Assembly (NCBI RefSeq): GCF_900109365.1
Contig: NZ_FNZR01000003.1
Coordinates: 62,001 to 126,000 of the forward strand
Source of the DNA: Parapedobacter koreensis
GTDB lineage: Bacteria > Bacteroidota > Bacteroidia > Sphingobacteriales > Sphingobacteriaceae
DNA length: 64,000 nucleotides
Reading direction: 5' to 3'
The translations under genes were made by a program, and so were the position numbers. How positions within the stretch are numbered: position 1 is the stretch's first letter; every line of letters begins with the position of its first letter. Shown one piece after another: positions 26,253-34,438 of this stretch. Below the pieces are notes generated by a model. The model saw only the letters and a list, made by a program, of their open reading frames with translations, did no database searches and was not told the DNA's origin.

Positions 26253-26804
26253 ATGAGTAAATCGCATCCTTGGCATGGCGTGTCTCCAGGTGACGACATC
26301 CCTTCGTCGGTCAATGCCATTATTGAAATCCCTAAAGGTTCAAAAGCAAAGTATGAAATAGACAAAGAAAGCGGACTGATTAAATTGGATCGGGTGCTGT
26401 TTTCGTCGGTGATGTATCCGGCCAACTACGGATTTATCCCGAAAACTTATTGTGATGACAAAGATCCATTGGACATTTTGGTGCTTTGTTCGGTGGATGT
26501 TTATCCCATGAGCATTATCGAAGCCAAGGTTATTGGCGTGATGCACATGATAGACAACGGAGAACAGGATGATAAGATTATCGCTGTAGCGAAGAATGAT
26601 ATGTCCGTCAATTACATCAATGACCTTTCGGAACTGCCCCCGCACACGATGAAAGAAATCGTACGTTTCTTCCAGGATTATAAGGCGCTGGAACGGAAGA
26701 ACGTCACGATAGAACGCCTTTTTGGTCGTTCGTACGCCTATCAAGTCATTCAGGATAGCCTCGAACTGTACCAAAAGGAATTTGCTAACCTAATAAGGAC
26801 CTAA
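26253..26804 (+). CDS. ppa: Inorganic pyrophosphatase, family I
   Basis: The 183-residue soluble pyrophosphatase has the Mg-binding segment [11 protein letters not shown] and the [12 protein letters not shown] segment, plus [13 protein letters not shown] near the N-terminus. It hydrolyses diphosphate to two phosphates and pulls biosynthetic reactions forward. The stop codon shares one base with the start of the next gene, indicating translational coupling to the CNNM/CorC transporter. Confidence 0.95.
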   Translation: MSKSHPWHGVSPGDDIPSSVNAIIEIPKGSKAKYEIDKESGLIKLDRVLFSSVMYPANYGFIPKTYCDDKDPLDILVLCSVDVYPMSIIEAKVIGVMHMIDNGEQDDKIIAVAKNDMSVNYINDLSELPPHTMKEIVRFFQDYKALERKNVTIERLFGRSYAYQVIQDSLELYQKEFANLIRT

Positions 26805-28117
26805 TGGGCTGGGAAATTTTCTGGACACTTTTTCTGGTTTTTGCCAATGGCTTTTTTGTGGCTGCGGAGTTTGCGATTGTCAAAGTAAGGGCGTCGCAAA
26901 TCGAGATTAAAATCAAGACGGGCAGCCAAGTAGCCCAAGTGGCGAAACACATCACCAGCCACCTTGATGGGTACCTGGCGGCTACCCAGCTGGGTATTAC
27001 GATATCTTCCCTGGCCTTGGGCTGGATAGGCGAGGCGGTGATGACAGACATTGTGACGGGGATTTTCGGCTGGTTTAATGTAGAGCTTACCGGTGCATTG
27101 GCCAAAAACCTAGGCCATGTGCTGGCTTTCAGCGTCATCACCGTATTGCATATCGTATTCGGTGAATTGGCTCCGAAGTCGATAGCGATTCAACGGCCTG
27201 TGGCGACCACCATGAGCATTGCGTTGCCGTTACGATTTTTCTACGTGGTATTTAGGCCTATCATTTGGGTGCTTAATGGATTCGCCAATCTCATCCTTCG
27301 ATTGATGGGATTTGAAGTCAACGTAGGCGAGGCCCACCACTCATCGGAGGAATTACAATACCTATTGGATCAGGGCAAAGAAAGCGGCGCGCTCGATACG
27401 ATAGAACACGAACTGATCAAAAATGTATTTGATTTCAACGAACGGATAGTCAAGAACATCATGGTGCCGCGGACAAAAATTTCCGCCATTGAAATGAATT
27501 GCCCCGGAGACGAGTTTATCGAACGGATTACCAAAGAAGGGTATTCACGGATACCCATTTATGACGATAATATCGATCAAATTATCGGTATCGTACACAC
27601 CAAGGATGTGCTGCCTATCATTGCTAAAGGAAAAGAGTTGGTGCTCCGAAATATCATCCGCAAACCGTATTTTATTCCGGAAACCAAAAAGATCAATGAT
27701 TTGATGGCGGAATTCCAGCAAAGGCGTATCCAGATTGCAATCGTATTGGACGAATTTGGCGGGACAGCGGGCATGGTGACGTTGGAGGATATCGTGGAAG
27801 AACTGGTCGGCGAAATTCAGGATGAATACGATGAAGAGACACCCGTGGTAGAAAAGATTTCCGAAACGGAATACATGGTAGATGCCAGCGCAAGCGTGCA
27901 CGACGTCAATGAATTTTTGCCGAAGGAATTGCCAGAAAGCAACGATTACGATACCATCTCCGGCTTGGTGAGTGACCTATTTGACAAAATACCCGATGTG
28001 GGCGAGCGTAAAGAGTTTCATGGGTATAATTTTATTGTCATGAAGAAGACCCAGCAAAACATTGAGTTTGTGAAGCTGGAGCTTATAGAGGTGATCGGTG
28101 GCGATGAGGTAGAATAA
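26804..28117 (+). CDS. CNNM/CorC (hemolysin-family) transporter
   Basis: The 437-residue protein has an N-terminal CNNM (DUF21) membrane domain (about 1-190) with the segment AATQLGITISSLALGW, a CBS pair (about 210-330) with VPRTKI and EFGGTAGMVTLEDIVEELVGEI, and a C-terminal CorC_HlyC domain. Members are linked to magnesium or cobalt efflux at the inner membrane; the old name hemolysin is misleading. It overlaps ppa by one base. Confidence 0.92.
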   Translation: MGWEIFWTLFLVFANGFFVAAEFAIVKVRASQIEIKIKTGSQVAQVAKHITSHLDGYLAATQLGITISSLALGWIGEAVMTDIVTGIFGWFNVELTGALAKNLGHVLAFSVITVLHIVFGELAPKSIAIQRPVATTMSIALPLRFFYVVFRPIIWVLNGFANLILRLMGFEVNVGEAHHSSEELQYLLDQGKESGALDTIEHELIKNVFDFNERIVKNIMVPRTKISAIEMNCPGDEFIERITKEGYSRIPIYDDNIDQIIGIVHTKDVLPIIAKGKELVLRNIIRKPYFIPETKKINDLMAEFQQRRIQIAIVLDEFGGTAGMVTLEDIVEELVGEIQDEYDEETPVVEKISETEYMVDASASVHDVNEFLPKELPESNDYDTISGLVSDLFDKIPDVGERKEFHGYNFIVMKKTQQNIEFVKLELIEVIGGDEVE

Positions 28118-28133
28118 CTAAACGATTGTTGAT

Positions 28134-28844
28134 TTGCAAGTGTTTTACACACCCGGCATCCTACCAGGGGATAGTGCTTTTACGCTGGATGAAGAAGAGA
28201 GCAAACACGCCGTGCGTGTATTGCGTATGGCGGAAGGGCACCATGTACATCTTGTCGATGGACGCGGTGGATTATACACGGCCGTAGTGGTTGATGCGCA
28301 TCCTAAGCGGGCAGTCTTGGAAATTATCTCGGCAACAGCTAACCATGCCAAGCGACCTTACTACTTGCATATCGCGATAGCGCCCACGAAAAATATCGAC
28401 AGGGTGGAATGGTTCCTCGAAAAGGCCACCGAAGTGGGCATCGACGAAGTGACGCCACTCATTTGTGAGCATTCCGAACGTAAGGAGGTCAAGACCGATC
28501 GCTTGAACAAAGTGATGGTAGCGGCGATGAAACAGTCATTGAAAGCACATCTTCCCAAGCTTAACGAGCCAGTGAAATTTGCTGATTTTCTGGATGCTAC
28601 GCAGCGGGGAAGCCAAAAATGTATTGCGTATTGTGCAGAAGGGGAAAAGGGGTATTTGAGCCAGATGGTAGCCCCAGCGGGCCATTACACCATCTTAATC
28701 GGACCGGAGGGGGATTTCAGTGATGCGGAAATTGAAGCAGCCCTAAGCTTGGATTATGCGCCGATAACGCTGGGCGATGCCCGCTTACGTACGGAAACAG
28801 CAGCATTAATGGCTTGCTTGGAAGCGGCGATAATCAATCGTTGA
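28134..28844 (+). CDS. rsmE: 16S rRNA (uracil1498-N3)-methyltransferase, TTG start
   Basis: The 236-residue SPOUT enzyme has an N-terminal PUA-like domain (EEESKHAVRVLRM) and a C-terminal trefoil knot with IGPEGDFSDAEI and LGDARLRTETAAL. It methylates U1498 in the small ribosomal subunit. I set the start at TTG 28134 (MQVFYTPG), because it matches the usual family N-terminus and the first in-frame ATG lies inside the PUA domain. It is the last gene of the ppa-led run and ends 14 bp before the convergent DUF3299 gene. Confidence 0.93.
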   Translation: MQVFYTPGILPGDSAFTLDEEESKHAVRVLRMAEGHHVHLVDGRGGLYTAVVVDAHPKRAVLEIISATANHAKRPYYLHIAIAPTKNIDRVEWFLEKATEVGIDEVTPLICEHSERKEVKTDRLNKVMVAAMKQSLKAHLPKLNEPVKFADFLDATQRGSQKCIAYCAEGEKGYLSQMVAPAGHYTILIGPEGDFSDAEIEAALSLDYAPITLGDARLRTETAALMACLEAAIINR

Positions 28845-28857
28845 TTGCGATCGCTGA

Positions 28858-29340
28858 TTATTGAATAAGCTCGGCATCCAGAATCTGTATTTCCGAATTG
28901 CCTTCTTGCGTATTGGGATTGAGCCGTACCCGGCCCCTTAGCTTGATGGGTTCCTCTGTAAAACGCACCTTCGTGCCTTTTTTCATAAAGATTTCAACCA
29001 TGGGGGGGATATCACCCTGGCCGCAAAACATGCACTGCATAATGGGCAATACCGAAAGCATGAAGGTTTCATGGTCACGTCCACCCTGCATCGGTACCAA
29101 ATAGCCCGGCAATGTGACTGTCGTTTTGTCGATGGCCTTCAACTCATCGGGAAAATGAGGGGTATAGACCGTCTGATTGTCCTTATAGGTGACCTTATAC
29201 ATCAATTTATTGATGGTTTCCCATGTATCGTTCATCATGGGAGTGTGATCAGGCACTTCCCCAAATGGGTTGTCCTGCTGAGCGCTTGCCAGTTGTACAC
29301 CAAACGCGATGAATGCCGTGATGATGAGTTGTTTTATCAT
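28858..29340 (-). CDS. DUF3299-like exported protein
   Basis: The 160-residue protein starts at the ATG at 29340; a longer frame is discarded because this ATG gives a clean signal peptide (about 1-20, ending S-A-Q-Q). The mature part contains LPGYLVPMQ and CMFCGQGDIPP, a C-x-x-C pair, and ends in a strand-rich segment. It starts 5 bp after the permease gene in the same operon. DUF3299 proteins accompany LolCDE/MacB-like ABC systems, including, as I recall, the Zrg zinc-uptake system of Vibrio. It probably works in the periplasm with the transporter. Confidence 0.75.
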   Translation of the reverse strand: MIKQLIITAFIAFGVQLASAQQDNPFGEVPDHTPMMNDTWETINKLMYKVTYKDNQTVYTPHFPDELKAIDKTTVTLPGYLVPMQGGRDHETFMLSVLPIMQCMFCGQGDIPPMVEIFMKKGTKVRFTEEPIKLRGRVRLNPNTQEGNSEIQILDAELIQ

Positions 29341-29345
29341 TTTGT

Positions 29346-30686
29346 TTAATTTCCTGAGAGCGTTTGCGAAATTGAAGTCTTGTATGCCTTTATGGCAGGA
29401 AGCACGGCAGCGATAAAGCCAATGGCTACACCGATAACTACCAGCCATGCTTCTTCTGGCAATAAAACCAAAGCCTGTAATAGCGTCGCCGTACCTCCGG
29501 TGCTTGCGCCAATGAGATAAATAGCGATATGGCCAATCACAACTCCCGCTATTGCTCCTACAAAGGTAAGCAATATTCCTTCTGCAATCACTATGCCGAA
29601 TAGTTTTCCTTGCGAGGCTCCCAAAGTGCGCATAATAGCAAGGTCATATTTGCGGCTTTTAAGGGCATTATACAGGCTGATAAAGACGCTAAGCGCTGCC
29701 ATCAGCATGATGACGTAGGCCAATATCTGCAAGGAGTCAATCCCGATACCGAGCAGCGAAAATAACCGGGCACTTTCGATGGCTGGTGAGGCAGCTTGCA
29801 TGGCTGTATTCTGGTTGACAAGCCGTGGAAACATACCAATGGCAGCAGGATTGCGGTATTGGATGAGCATGCTCGTGATTTCCCGTTCTCCGGAACCGAT
29901 ATCACCCATGATGCTTTTGACCAGCTGCGGCTCTTCGTGATCATGTCCATCATGCTCCTCACCGTGGTGGTGTTCATGTTCTTCCACGCCGGCCACATCG
30001 TGGCTATCGTTATGTTCGTGTTCGTGATCATGTTCTTCGCCATGCTCGTGTTCATGCTCATCCTCGTCGTGGTCACCGTGCATGCGCCACACACTGGCGA
30101 GGTTGGTCAGGATCAAGCGGTCTGCGACATGGTGTGCGGGTTTGAAAATCCCGGTAATGGTATAAGCATGTTCATCATGGGCATGCCCTTCACTGCTGAG
30201 GCCGTGGGCACCATATATATTGTCGCCAATTTTAAGGTTATGCTTTTGCGCCACTTCAGCACCTATTGCAGCCTCGAAGTCGGCCTGCCAGATACGGCCC
30301 TCGGCCAGTTCCAGTCCGTATAGTTGCAGGAATGTACTATCGGTGCCCACAATACGGTGGCCGCGGTAATTATCGCCCAATGATAGTGGAACTGCCAATT
30401 TGACCATCGGGTTGGCGGCGAGTTGCTGTGCTTCAGCAAGGCTGATGTTGCCCGTAGGATTATCCATGTGATAAATGCTGCTCAAGATAAGCTGAATGGG
30501 GCTTCCTTTGGCACCCACCACGAGGTCGATACCCCGGCTGTTGTTGTCCAGTTGCTCTTCAATCTGGTGGGAAGTCAGCAGCAATACACATAATATACCC
30601 GTGCCGAAGGCCGTTAATAAAATCCCCAGTACGGATGTTGCTGGGTTTTGACGGATATTTTTCCAAGCGATTTGCAATACGTTCAT
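29346..30686 (-). CDS. FtsX/LolC-type ABC permease with His-rich periplasmic loop
   Basis: The 446-residue permease has TM1 at about 20-38, a large extracytoplasmic MacB-like domain, and three further helices in the FtsX domain (about 310-440). Within the periplasmic region residues 203-250 hold 17 His among Asp/Glu, preceded by another GHAHDEHAY patch at 167-174. Such a loop is a strong metal-binding (zinc or nickel) candidate and is unusual for lipoprotein-sorting permeases. The gene sits between the ATPase and the DUF3299 gene. Substrate and direction are not proven. Confidence 0.88.
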   Translation of the reverse strand: MNVLQIAWKNIRQNPATSVLGILLTAFGTGILCVLLLTSHQIEEQLDNNSRGIDLVVGAKGSPIQLILSSIYHMDNPTGNISLAEAQQLAANPMVKLAVPLSLGDNYRGHRIVGTDSTFLQLYGLELAEGRIWQADFEAAIGAEVAQKHNLKIGDNIYGAHGLSSEGHAHDEHAYTITGIFKPAHHVADRLILTNLASVWRMHGDHDEDEHEHEHGEEHDHEHEHNDSHDVAGVEEHEHHHGEEHDGHDHEEPQLVKSIMGDIGSGEREITSMLIQYRNPAAIGMFPRLVNQNTAMQAASPAIESARLFSLLGIGIDSLQILAYVIMLMAALSVFISLYNALKSRKYDLAIMRTLGASQGKLFGIVIAEGILLTFVGAIAGVVIGHIAIYLIGASTGGTATLLQALVLLPEEAWLVVIGVAIGFIAAVLPAIKAYKTSISQTLSGN

Positions 30687-30710
30687 CTGCGCGTTGTTAT
30701 AGCTGATTGA

Positions 30711-31388
30711 TTATTCATTGATGGGATGCGGGCGTGTTGCCATTTCATAAGCATGGGCTATACGGGTCTTTACCCGCTTGTCATGCGTAGCAATAATCAG
30801 TGTAGCCCCCTGCTGGTTGGCCTGATCGAGCAACAGATTCAATACGCTTTCCGTGTTGCGGTCATCAAGTGATGCCGTAGGTTCATCGGCCACTAAAATC
30901 GCGGGCTTGTTGATGACCGCACGGGCAATGGCTGCCCGTTGCATTTGCCCGCGGCTCAGTTTGCTGGGATAGCTGTCTGCTTTATGATCCAAGCTGAGCA
31001 ACGCCAGTACCTCGTTGATTCGACTGTTGTCTATCCTGGCACCAGCAAATCCTTGGGCGATTTGCAGATTTTCCCTTACAGTGAGGCTTTTCACCAAGTG
31101 TGCTTCCTGAAAGATCAGCCCGATACGTTGACCCCTAAATTCGTCCAGCTTTCGCGCAGTTAATTCATAAAGCTGTTGCCCATCAATGGAAACAATGCCT
31201 GTTGTCGGTTTGAGCAATCCGCTGAGGATATGCAGTAACGTAGTTTTACCGCTGCCTGAATCCCCCAATATCAAGGTGTGTTGTCCGGATGGTACTTCGA
31301 GATCGGTAAAATGCAACGACTCCCCCCGTGGGTATTGATAAGTAAGCCCATTCAACCGAATAACCGTATTTGCAAAACTATCCTGCAT
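30711..31388 (-). CDS. ABC transporter ATP-binding protein (LolD/MacB-type)
   Basis: The 225-residue ATPase has Walker A GDSGSGKT (42-49), a Q-loop FQEAH, the signature LSRGQMQR (about 144-151), Walker B ILVADEPT and a switch His in ATHDKR. It is first in a three-gene operon with the His-rich permease and the DUF3299 protein. The motif TTGCATTAAT lies about 85 bp upstream of its start and is related to motifs at 4353 and 5278. Confidence 0.93.
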   Translation of the reverse strand: MQDSFANTVIRLNGLTYQYPRGESLHFTDLEVPSGQHTLILGDSGSGKTTLLHILSGLLKPTTGIVSIDGQQLYELTARKLDEFRGQRIGLIFQEAHLVKSLTVRENLQIAQGFAGARIDNSRINEVLALLSLDHKADSYPSKLSRGQMQRAAIARAVINKPAILVADEPTASLDDRNTESVLNLLLDQANQQGATLIIATHDKRVKTRIAHAYEMATRPHPINE

Positions 31389-31439
31389 AATCCTGGCGTT
31401 AAAGTTAACCCAAAAGGTAATGCCCTTAGGTTTCGCAAG

Positions 31440-31778
31440 TTTAATGTATTCCGATTAAATATGCATCGTATTAATGCAACTTTATTGATATTGTTTCGTG
31501 GAAATGTGGTGCTGTAAATTTAAGTGTTTAAGCATGAAAATTACCATGATATTGGTTATTGGTAGGTAAATTATTGAAAATAGGTATTGTTTGTATTGAT
31601 TTGAGTGTATTTTTAGGTTATTTGTGTATTTATTGTCGTAAGAAATGCTGTATTTATGTGTTTTACAAATAATAAACGGCTTTATACTGTTTTATTTTGA
31701 GTTATTTGTTTGTGGTATTTTAATTTATTGGAGCTAAATCTGTATAATTGCGCAAAATTTAGATTTATCTATAAAAAA
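31440..31778. other. AT-rich, C-poor spacer between the ABC operon and ald
   Basis: No gene could be supported in this 390-bp divergent spacer. The plus strand is T-rich and strikingly poor in C between about 31500 and 31740, with many TTG and TTTG words but no perfect -33/-7 pair. A TATAATTG box near 31743 may drive ald. Confidence 0.5.
31462..31480 (-). promoter_or_regulatory. Dyad operator candidate upstream of the His-rich ABC operon
   Basis: TGCAT and ATGCA form an inverted repeat with a 7-bp spacer (31462-31478). Read on the minus strand, the site contains GTTGCATTAAT, which is close to the 14-mer upstream of the MBL and alpha/beta hydrolase genes. A Fur/Zur-type regulator is one possibility. 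Confidence 0.4.
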
Positions 31779-32891
31779 ATGATTATTGGTATCCCGAAAG
31801 AAATCAAAAATAACGAGAGCCGTGTTGCATTGACTGCGTCCGGTGTATTTGAACTGAAACAATACGGCCATCATGTTTTAGTAGAGCAGGGCGCTGGAAA
31901 GGGCAGTGGGATATCGGATGCAGAATATGAAAGTGCGGGAGCCGAAATTGTGACGGATCCCCATGACATCTGGCGGCAGGCTGAAATGATTGTAAAGGTG
32001 AAGGAGCCCATTGATGAAGAATTGCGATTAGCCCGCGCCGGGCAAATTGTTTTCACCTATTTCCATTTCGCGTCAAGCATCGTACTCACAGAAGCCATGA
32101 TTGGGCGTGGGTCCGTATGCATTGCCTACGAAACTGTTGAAAAACCAGATCGGTCATTACCTTTGCTTACGCCCATGTCCGAAGTGGCTGGGCGAATGGC
32201 GGTACAGCAAGGTGCGCGCTATCTTGAAAAACCGGTGAAGGGCAGAGGTGTTCTACTTGGTGGCGTGCCGGGCGTCCCTCCCGGTAGGGTGCTTATCCTT
32301 GGTGCAGGCATCGTAGGCGTCCAAGCAGCCAAAATGGCTTCGGGATTGGGGGCGCATGTGACGATTTTGGATATCAATACGGATCGGCTCCGCTATATCA
32401 ATGACATATTACCTCCTCATGTGATTACCCAATATTCCAGCCAATATACCATACGCAAGCTGGTGCAAACGCATGACCTCATTATTGGTGCCGTCTTGAT
32501 ACCGGGTACAAAAGCACCCAACTTGGTCACGCGTGATATGCTGAAGACCATGCGCCCCGGTACCGTCATCGTCGATGTGGCGGTTGATCAGGGTGGCTGT
32601 GTGGAGACATGTGTGCCTACGACACATGAAAATCCAACTTATATCATCGACGATGTACTGCATTATTGCGTAGCCAATATGCCGGGTGCTGTTCCCTTTA
32701 CTTCTACACTTGCCCTTACCAATTCCACCTTGCCCTATATTATTAATATTGCCAATAAGGGTTGGAAGGCAGCCTGTGCTAATGATTCGGCGCTGATGAA
32801 AGGGCTCAACGTAGTGGAGGGCAAAGTGGTATACCGGGGCGTTGCTGAAGCGTTTGATTTGCCGCTGCATGACGTGGTAGAGGTGTTTTAA
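31779..32891 (+). CDS. ald: Alanine dehydrogenase
   Basis: The 370-residue NAD-dependent enzyme interconverts L-alanine and pyruvate plus ammonia. The start at 31779 gives the conserved MIIGIPKEIKNNESRVALT; an earlier in-frame ATG adds an unlikely 23-residue tail. The catalytic His lies in the FHFASS region, and the Rossmann motif LGAGIVGVQAA is at about 173-183. It is preceded by a 390-bp AT-rich spacer and followed by a strong terminator. Confidence 0.94.
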   Translation: MIIGIPKEIKNNESRVALTASGVFELKQYGHHVLVEQGAGKGSGISDAEYESAGAEIVTDPHDIWRQAEMIVKVKEPIDEELRLARAGQIVFTYFHFASSIVLTEAMIGRGSVCIAYETVEKPDRSLPLLTPMSEVAGRMAVQQGARYLEKPVKGRGVLLGGVPGVPPGRVLILGAGIVGVQAAKMASGLGAHVTILDINTDRLRYINDILPPHVITQYSSQYTIRKLVQTHDLIIGAVLIPGTKAPNLVTRDMLKTMRPGTVIVDVAVDQGGCVETCVPTTHENPTYIIDDVLHYCVANMPGAVPFTSTLALTNSTLPYIINIANKGWKAACANDSALMKGLNVVEGKVVYRGVAEAFDLPLHDVVEVF

Positions 32892-32960
32892 GCGCCGCCT
32901 CTTGTAGCATACCATTCCTGTAGATACCTCAAAACCAATCATCTTATTTTGTAGTCAGTT

Positions 32961-32994
32961 CATAAAGAGGGAGATACTTATTTCCCTCTTTATG
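32961..32994 (+). terminator. Hairpin terminator after ald
   Basis: A 12-bp perfect stem (32961-32972 with 32983-32994) with a 10-nt loop, 70 bp downstream of the ald stop. There is no long T tract outside the stem; the A/T ends of the stem supply it. Confidence 0.65.
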
Positions 32995-33047
32995 TTGTTC
33001 ATGATTAATTAACACTAAGTTTATCAAAACATGATTTTCATTAAATG

Positions 33048-33075
33048 TTGGCTTTATATTAAATAAATTCCTTTG
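33048..33075 (+). promoter_or_regulatory. Candidate promoter of the beta-helix lipoprotein gene
   Basis: TTG (33048-33050) and TTCCTTTG (33068-33075), one mismatch from TAnnTTTG, with 17 bp between. The ATG lies 31 bp downstream. Confidence 0.4.
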
Positions 33076-33106
33076 TAGAGGATAAATGAGGTATCAAACA
33101 TTAAAA

Positions 33107-34336
33107 ATGAAAATCATGAAAAAGTTATTTTTACCATTCCTTACCGTATTTGCATTGGGGTTTGTGACGAGCTGTAGCGACGATGATGATCCAACGCCAG
33201 ATCCAGGTGATGGGGGTGAAGAGCTTGTAAAGCAAGGCATCCTTACGGAGAACGAGACTTGGACGGCGGACAATATTTATATTTTGGATGGACGGGTTGT
33301 TGTTGATGAAGGCGTAACGTTGACCATCGAACCAGGAACTATTATCAAAGCAGAAGACGGCCAAGAAGCCAATGCTTCGGCATTGATCGTTGACCAAGGT
33401 GGCCGGCTGCTTGCGAACGGCACGGCAACTCAACCTATTATATTTACTTCGGTCAATGATGGCATTCAACCGGGCGAAACCGAAAGCACCTTGGATGTAG
33501 AAGATTCAGGCCAATGGGGAGGTGTTATTCTGCTGGGACGTGCTCCAATTTCATTTGATGCCTCCAGTGGTGAGGCTATCATTGAAGGTATCCCTGGGGG
33601 ACTTTCCTATGGTAACTATGGAGGAGATAATCCTACTGATAATTCTGGATCGTTGCAATATATCTCGATCCGTTTCAGCGGTGTTGCGTTAGCGCCAGAC
33701 TCTGAGATTCAGGGGCTGACATTAGGTGGCGTTGGTTCGGGAACGGTGATCCGGAATATCGAGATCTATTCGAACAATGACGATGGCGTGGAGTGGTTTG
33801 GCGGTACCGTAAATGTGGAAAACCTGCTGGTTTACGGACAACAAGACGACGGCATCGATATCGATCAAGCCTATTCTGGTACGATTTCCAATGCATATGT
33901 TATCCAAACAGCCAGTTCAGGAAGCGCATTTGAAATTGATGGGCCAGAAGGCAGCGCGACTGGTTCGTTTACTTTGCGTAATATTACTGTAGATGCAGGC
34001 AATTTTGCAGGCAAATTATTGGCTGATTTTCGGGACGGCGCTATGGGAACTTTGGAGAATATTTACATATTCAATATCGCTGGCGAGTCAACCATTAACA
34101 TCGCAGACGCTGCCACAGTAACAACTTATAACAGTGGAGAAATTGTCTTTAATTCATGGGAATTGGTGTTGCCGGAGAGCGCTGAGCTTGCTGACCTGTT
34201 TACTTCGGCGGTGGATGGCGTTTCTAATACAGCATTTGTCACCAATGCCACAGGTGTTGCTGCTGGTGAAGCAAGTGTAGGTGCTGACCTGTCGGTATTC
34301 AACTGGACCTATACAAAATCACAAGGTGTTTTTTAA
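33107..34336 (+). CDS. Surface lipoprotein, predicted parallel beta-helix
   Basis: The 409-residue protein has a lipoprotein signal (start at 33107, or 33116 for MKKLFLP) with the Cys in V-T-S-C followed by an Asp/Pro-rich linker, a pattern typical of outer-membrane or surface lipoproteins in this phylum. The body shows repeating turns with Gly/Asn (VVVDEGVTLTIEPGT, GVEWFGGTVNVENLLVYGQQDDGIDIDQ) that fit a right-handed beta-helix. It is followed by a terminator and then a large TonB receptor. It may be the surface partner of that receptor in place of a SusD protein. The ligand is unknown. Confidence 0.75.
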   Translation: MKIMKKLFLPFLTVFALGFVTSCSDDDDPTPDPGDGGEELVKQGILTENETWTADNIYILDGRVVVDEGVTLTIEPGTIIKAEDGQEANASALIVDQGGRLLANGTATQPIIFTSVNDGIQPGETESTLDVEDSGQWGGVILLGRAPISFDASSGEAIIEGIPGGLSYGNYGGDNPTDNSGSLQYISIRFSGVALAPDSEIQGLTLGGVGSGTVIRNIEIYSNNDDGVEWFGGTVNVENLLVYGQQDDGIDIDQAYSGTISNAYVIQTASSGSAFEIDGPEGSATGSFTLRNITVDAGNFAGKLLADFRDGAMGTLENIYIFNIAGESTINIADAATVTTYNSGEIVFNSWELVLPESAELADLFTSAVDGVSNTAFVTNATGVAAGEASVGADLSVFNWTYTKSQGVF

Positions 34337-34358
34337 TTCAATACGATAACACCCATAA

Positions 34359-34404
34359 AAGTCCATCTTCCACAACCAAAAAAAGGAAGATGGACTTCTT
34401 TTTT
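34359..34404 (+). terminator. Intrinsic terminator between lipoprotein and TonB receptor genes
   Basis: A 13-bp stem (34359-34371 with 34385-34397) followed by CTTTTTT. It may act as a partial terminator that gives more lipoprotein than receptor mRNA. Confidence 0.8.
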
Positions 34405-34438
34405 AACCAAATCAACATTAGAATAAGAAAGTTCGTAA

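Noticed and set aside
30000-30110. His-codon-rich stretch read as a tandem DNA repeat
   Set aside because: It is the His/Glu/Asp-rich coding segment of the permease; the repeat-like look follows from alternating CAT/GAG/GAC codons.
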